Shown here piece after piece: positions 5,574 to 5,778 of a DNA stretch of 5,778 bases. The notes under the pieces are model-generated. The model made no database searches, had not been told where the DNA came from, and saw only the letters and a list, made by a program, of their open reading frames with translations. A program made the translations under genes and the position numbers. This DNA is from an uncultured Eubacteriales bacterium (lineage in GTDB: Bacteria; Bacillota; Clostridia; Christensenellales; Aristaeellaceae), in the NCBI GenBank assembly GCA_902796115.1, contig CADBNX010000077.1, forward strand, positions 1-5,778, read 5' to 3'. The stretch's first letter is position 1. Every line of letters starts with the position of its first letter.

Positions 5574-5763
5574 CGAGCGATACGCTGAACGCGTATCGCC
5601 CGATTCTTCGGATTTTGCTGAAAATCAAAGATTTGCCGGGCGCAAAATCCGCAGGGAATGAATTTTCGCTCTCAGTGGGCAAGCGCACTTCCGCGAAAAT
5701 TCTCCTCGTACCGGCAAAGCCGGTACTGCGGATCGAATATGGAGGGGCTGCGGCCCCTCCATA
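5551..5763. repeat. Dense array of perfect hairpins; candidate intergenic repeat element or structured RNA
   Basis: Six perfect inverted repeats follow one another with little space: 5551-5560/5564-5573 (10 bp), 5577-5585/5591-5599 (9 bp), 5609-5618/5642-5651 (10 bp), 5660-5669/5693-5702 (10 bp), 5708-5715/5719-5726 (8 bp, AAA loop) and 5738-5748/5753-5763 (11 bp, TGCG loop). The run has no convincing gene: the only long frame passes straight through all stems and has no family-like content. Such compact palindromic blocks resemble multicopy intergenic elements of bacteria or a folded transcript. The right-hand limit cannot be seen, since sequence continues to 5778 without a clear end. The same 8-mer AGGGGCTG occurs at 5552-5559 and 5743-5750. 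Copy number elsewhere in the genome would decide between element and RNA. Confidence 0.6.
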
Positions 5764-5778
5764 CCACCCCTTCAAATC

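Noticed and set aside
5551..5763. CRISPR array
   Set aside because: The repeated structures are different inverted repeats, not identical direct repeats with regular spacers, and no cas gene is visible.
5479..5775. 98-residue minus-strand open frame over the hairpin region
   Set aside because: It runs through all six inverted repeats, the terminator and the -35 box, has no ribosome site I can see within the window, and the translation shows no family-like pattern. Its openness follows from the palindromic composition.

Overview
The window holds one leftward (minus-strand) ABC importer operon of the dipeptide/oligopeptide (Dpp/Opp, peptide/nickel) family plus its upstream control region. In transcription order (right to left) the genes are: a substrate-binding protein (5338-3764), ATPase DppD (about 3749-2754), ATPase DppF (2757-1792), permease DppB (1790-846) and permease DppC (827 to beyond base 1, missing only its last few residues). 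Every junction is tight (14 nt, 4-nt overlap, 1 nt, 18 nt), and no gene or good terminator interrupts the series, so it reads as one transcript. The substrate-binding protein captures a ligand, probably a short peptide, outside the membrane. DppB and DppC form the channel, and the DppD/DppF pair hydrolyses ATP to drive import. The ligand cannot be read from the sequence.

Upstream of the operon (5339-5550) is a near-consensus SigA/sigma-70 promoter: TTGACG, an 18-bp spacer, then TATAAT. It is followed by a leader of about 108 nt and a strong AAGGAGTGA ribosome binding site. The promoter is surrounded by several dyads that could be operator sites. Further right (5551-5763) is a dense run of six perfect hairpins with no credible gene. 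The last one transcribed leftward has a T-tract and should terminate an unseen minus-strand transcript entering from the right. The whole block looks like an intergenic repeat element or a structured RNA/terminator module.

The host is probably a GC-rich bacterium of the Clostridia type (Bacillota). The evidence is strong Shine-Dalgarno sites of the AAAGGAGG class, the consensus promoter, the T-tract terminator and the style of the signal peptide. One point sits oddly with a monoderm: the binding protein has a plain Sec signal ending in ALA-EE and no lipobox cysteine. A diderm such as Negativicutes or Synergistota therefore remains possible.

The operon is an ordinary one and I see no new enzymatic system. 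The points worth a second look are the hairpin array, its possible terminator/antiterminator pairing, alternative hairpins at the end of the binding-protein gene, a 9-bp inverted repeat that embraces the promoter start region, an atypical coupling (EAA) loop in DppC, and an altered H-loop neighbour in DppF.
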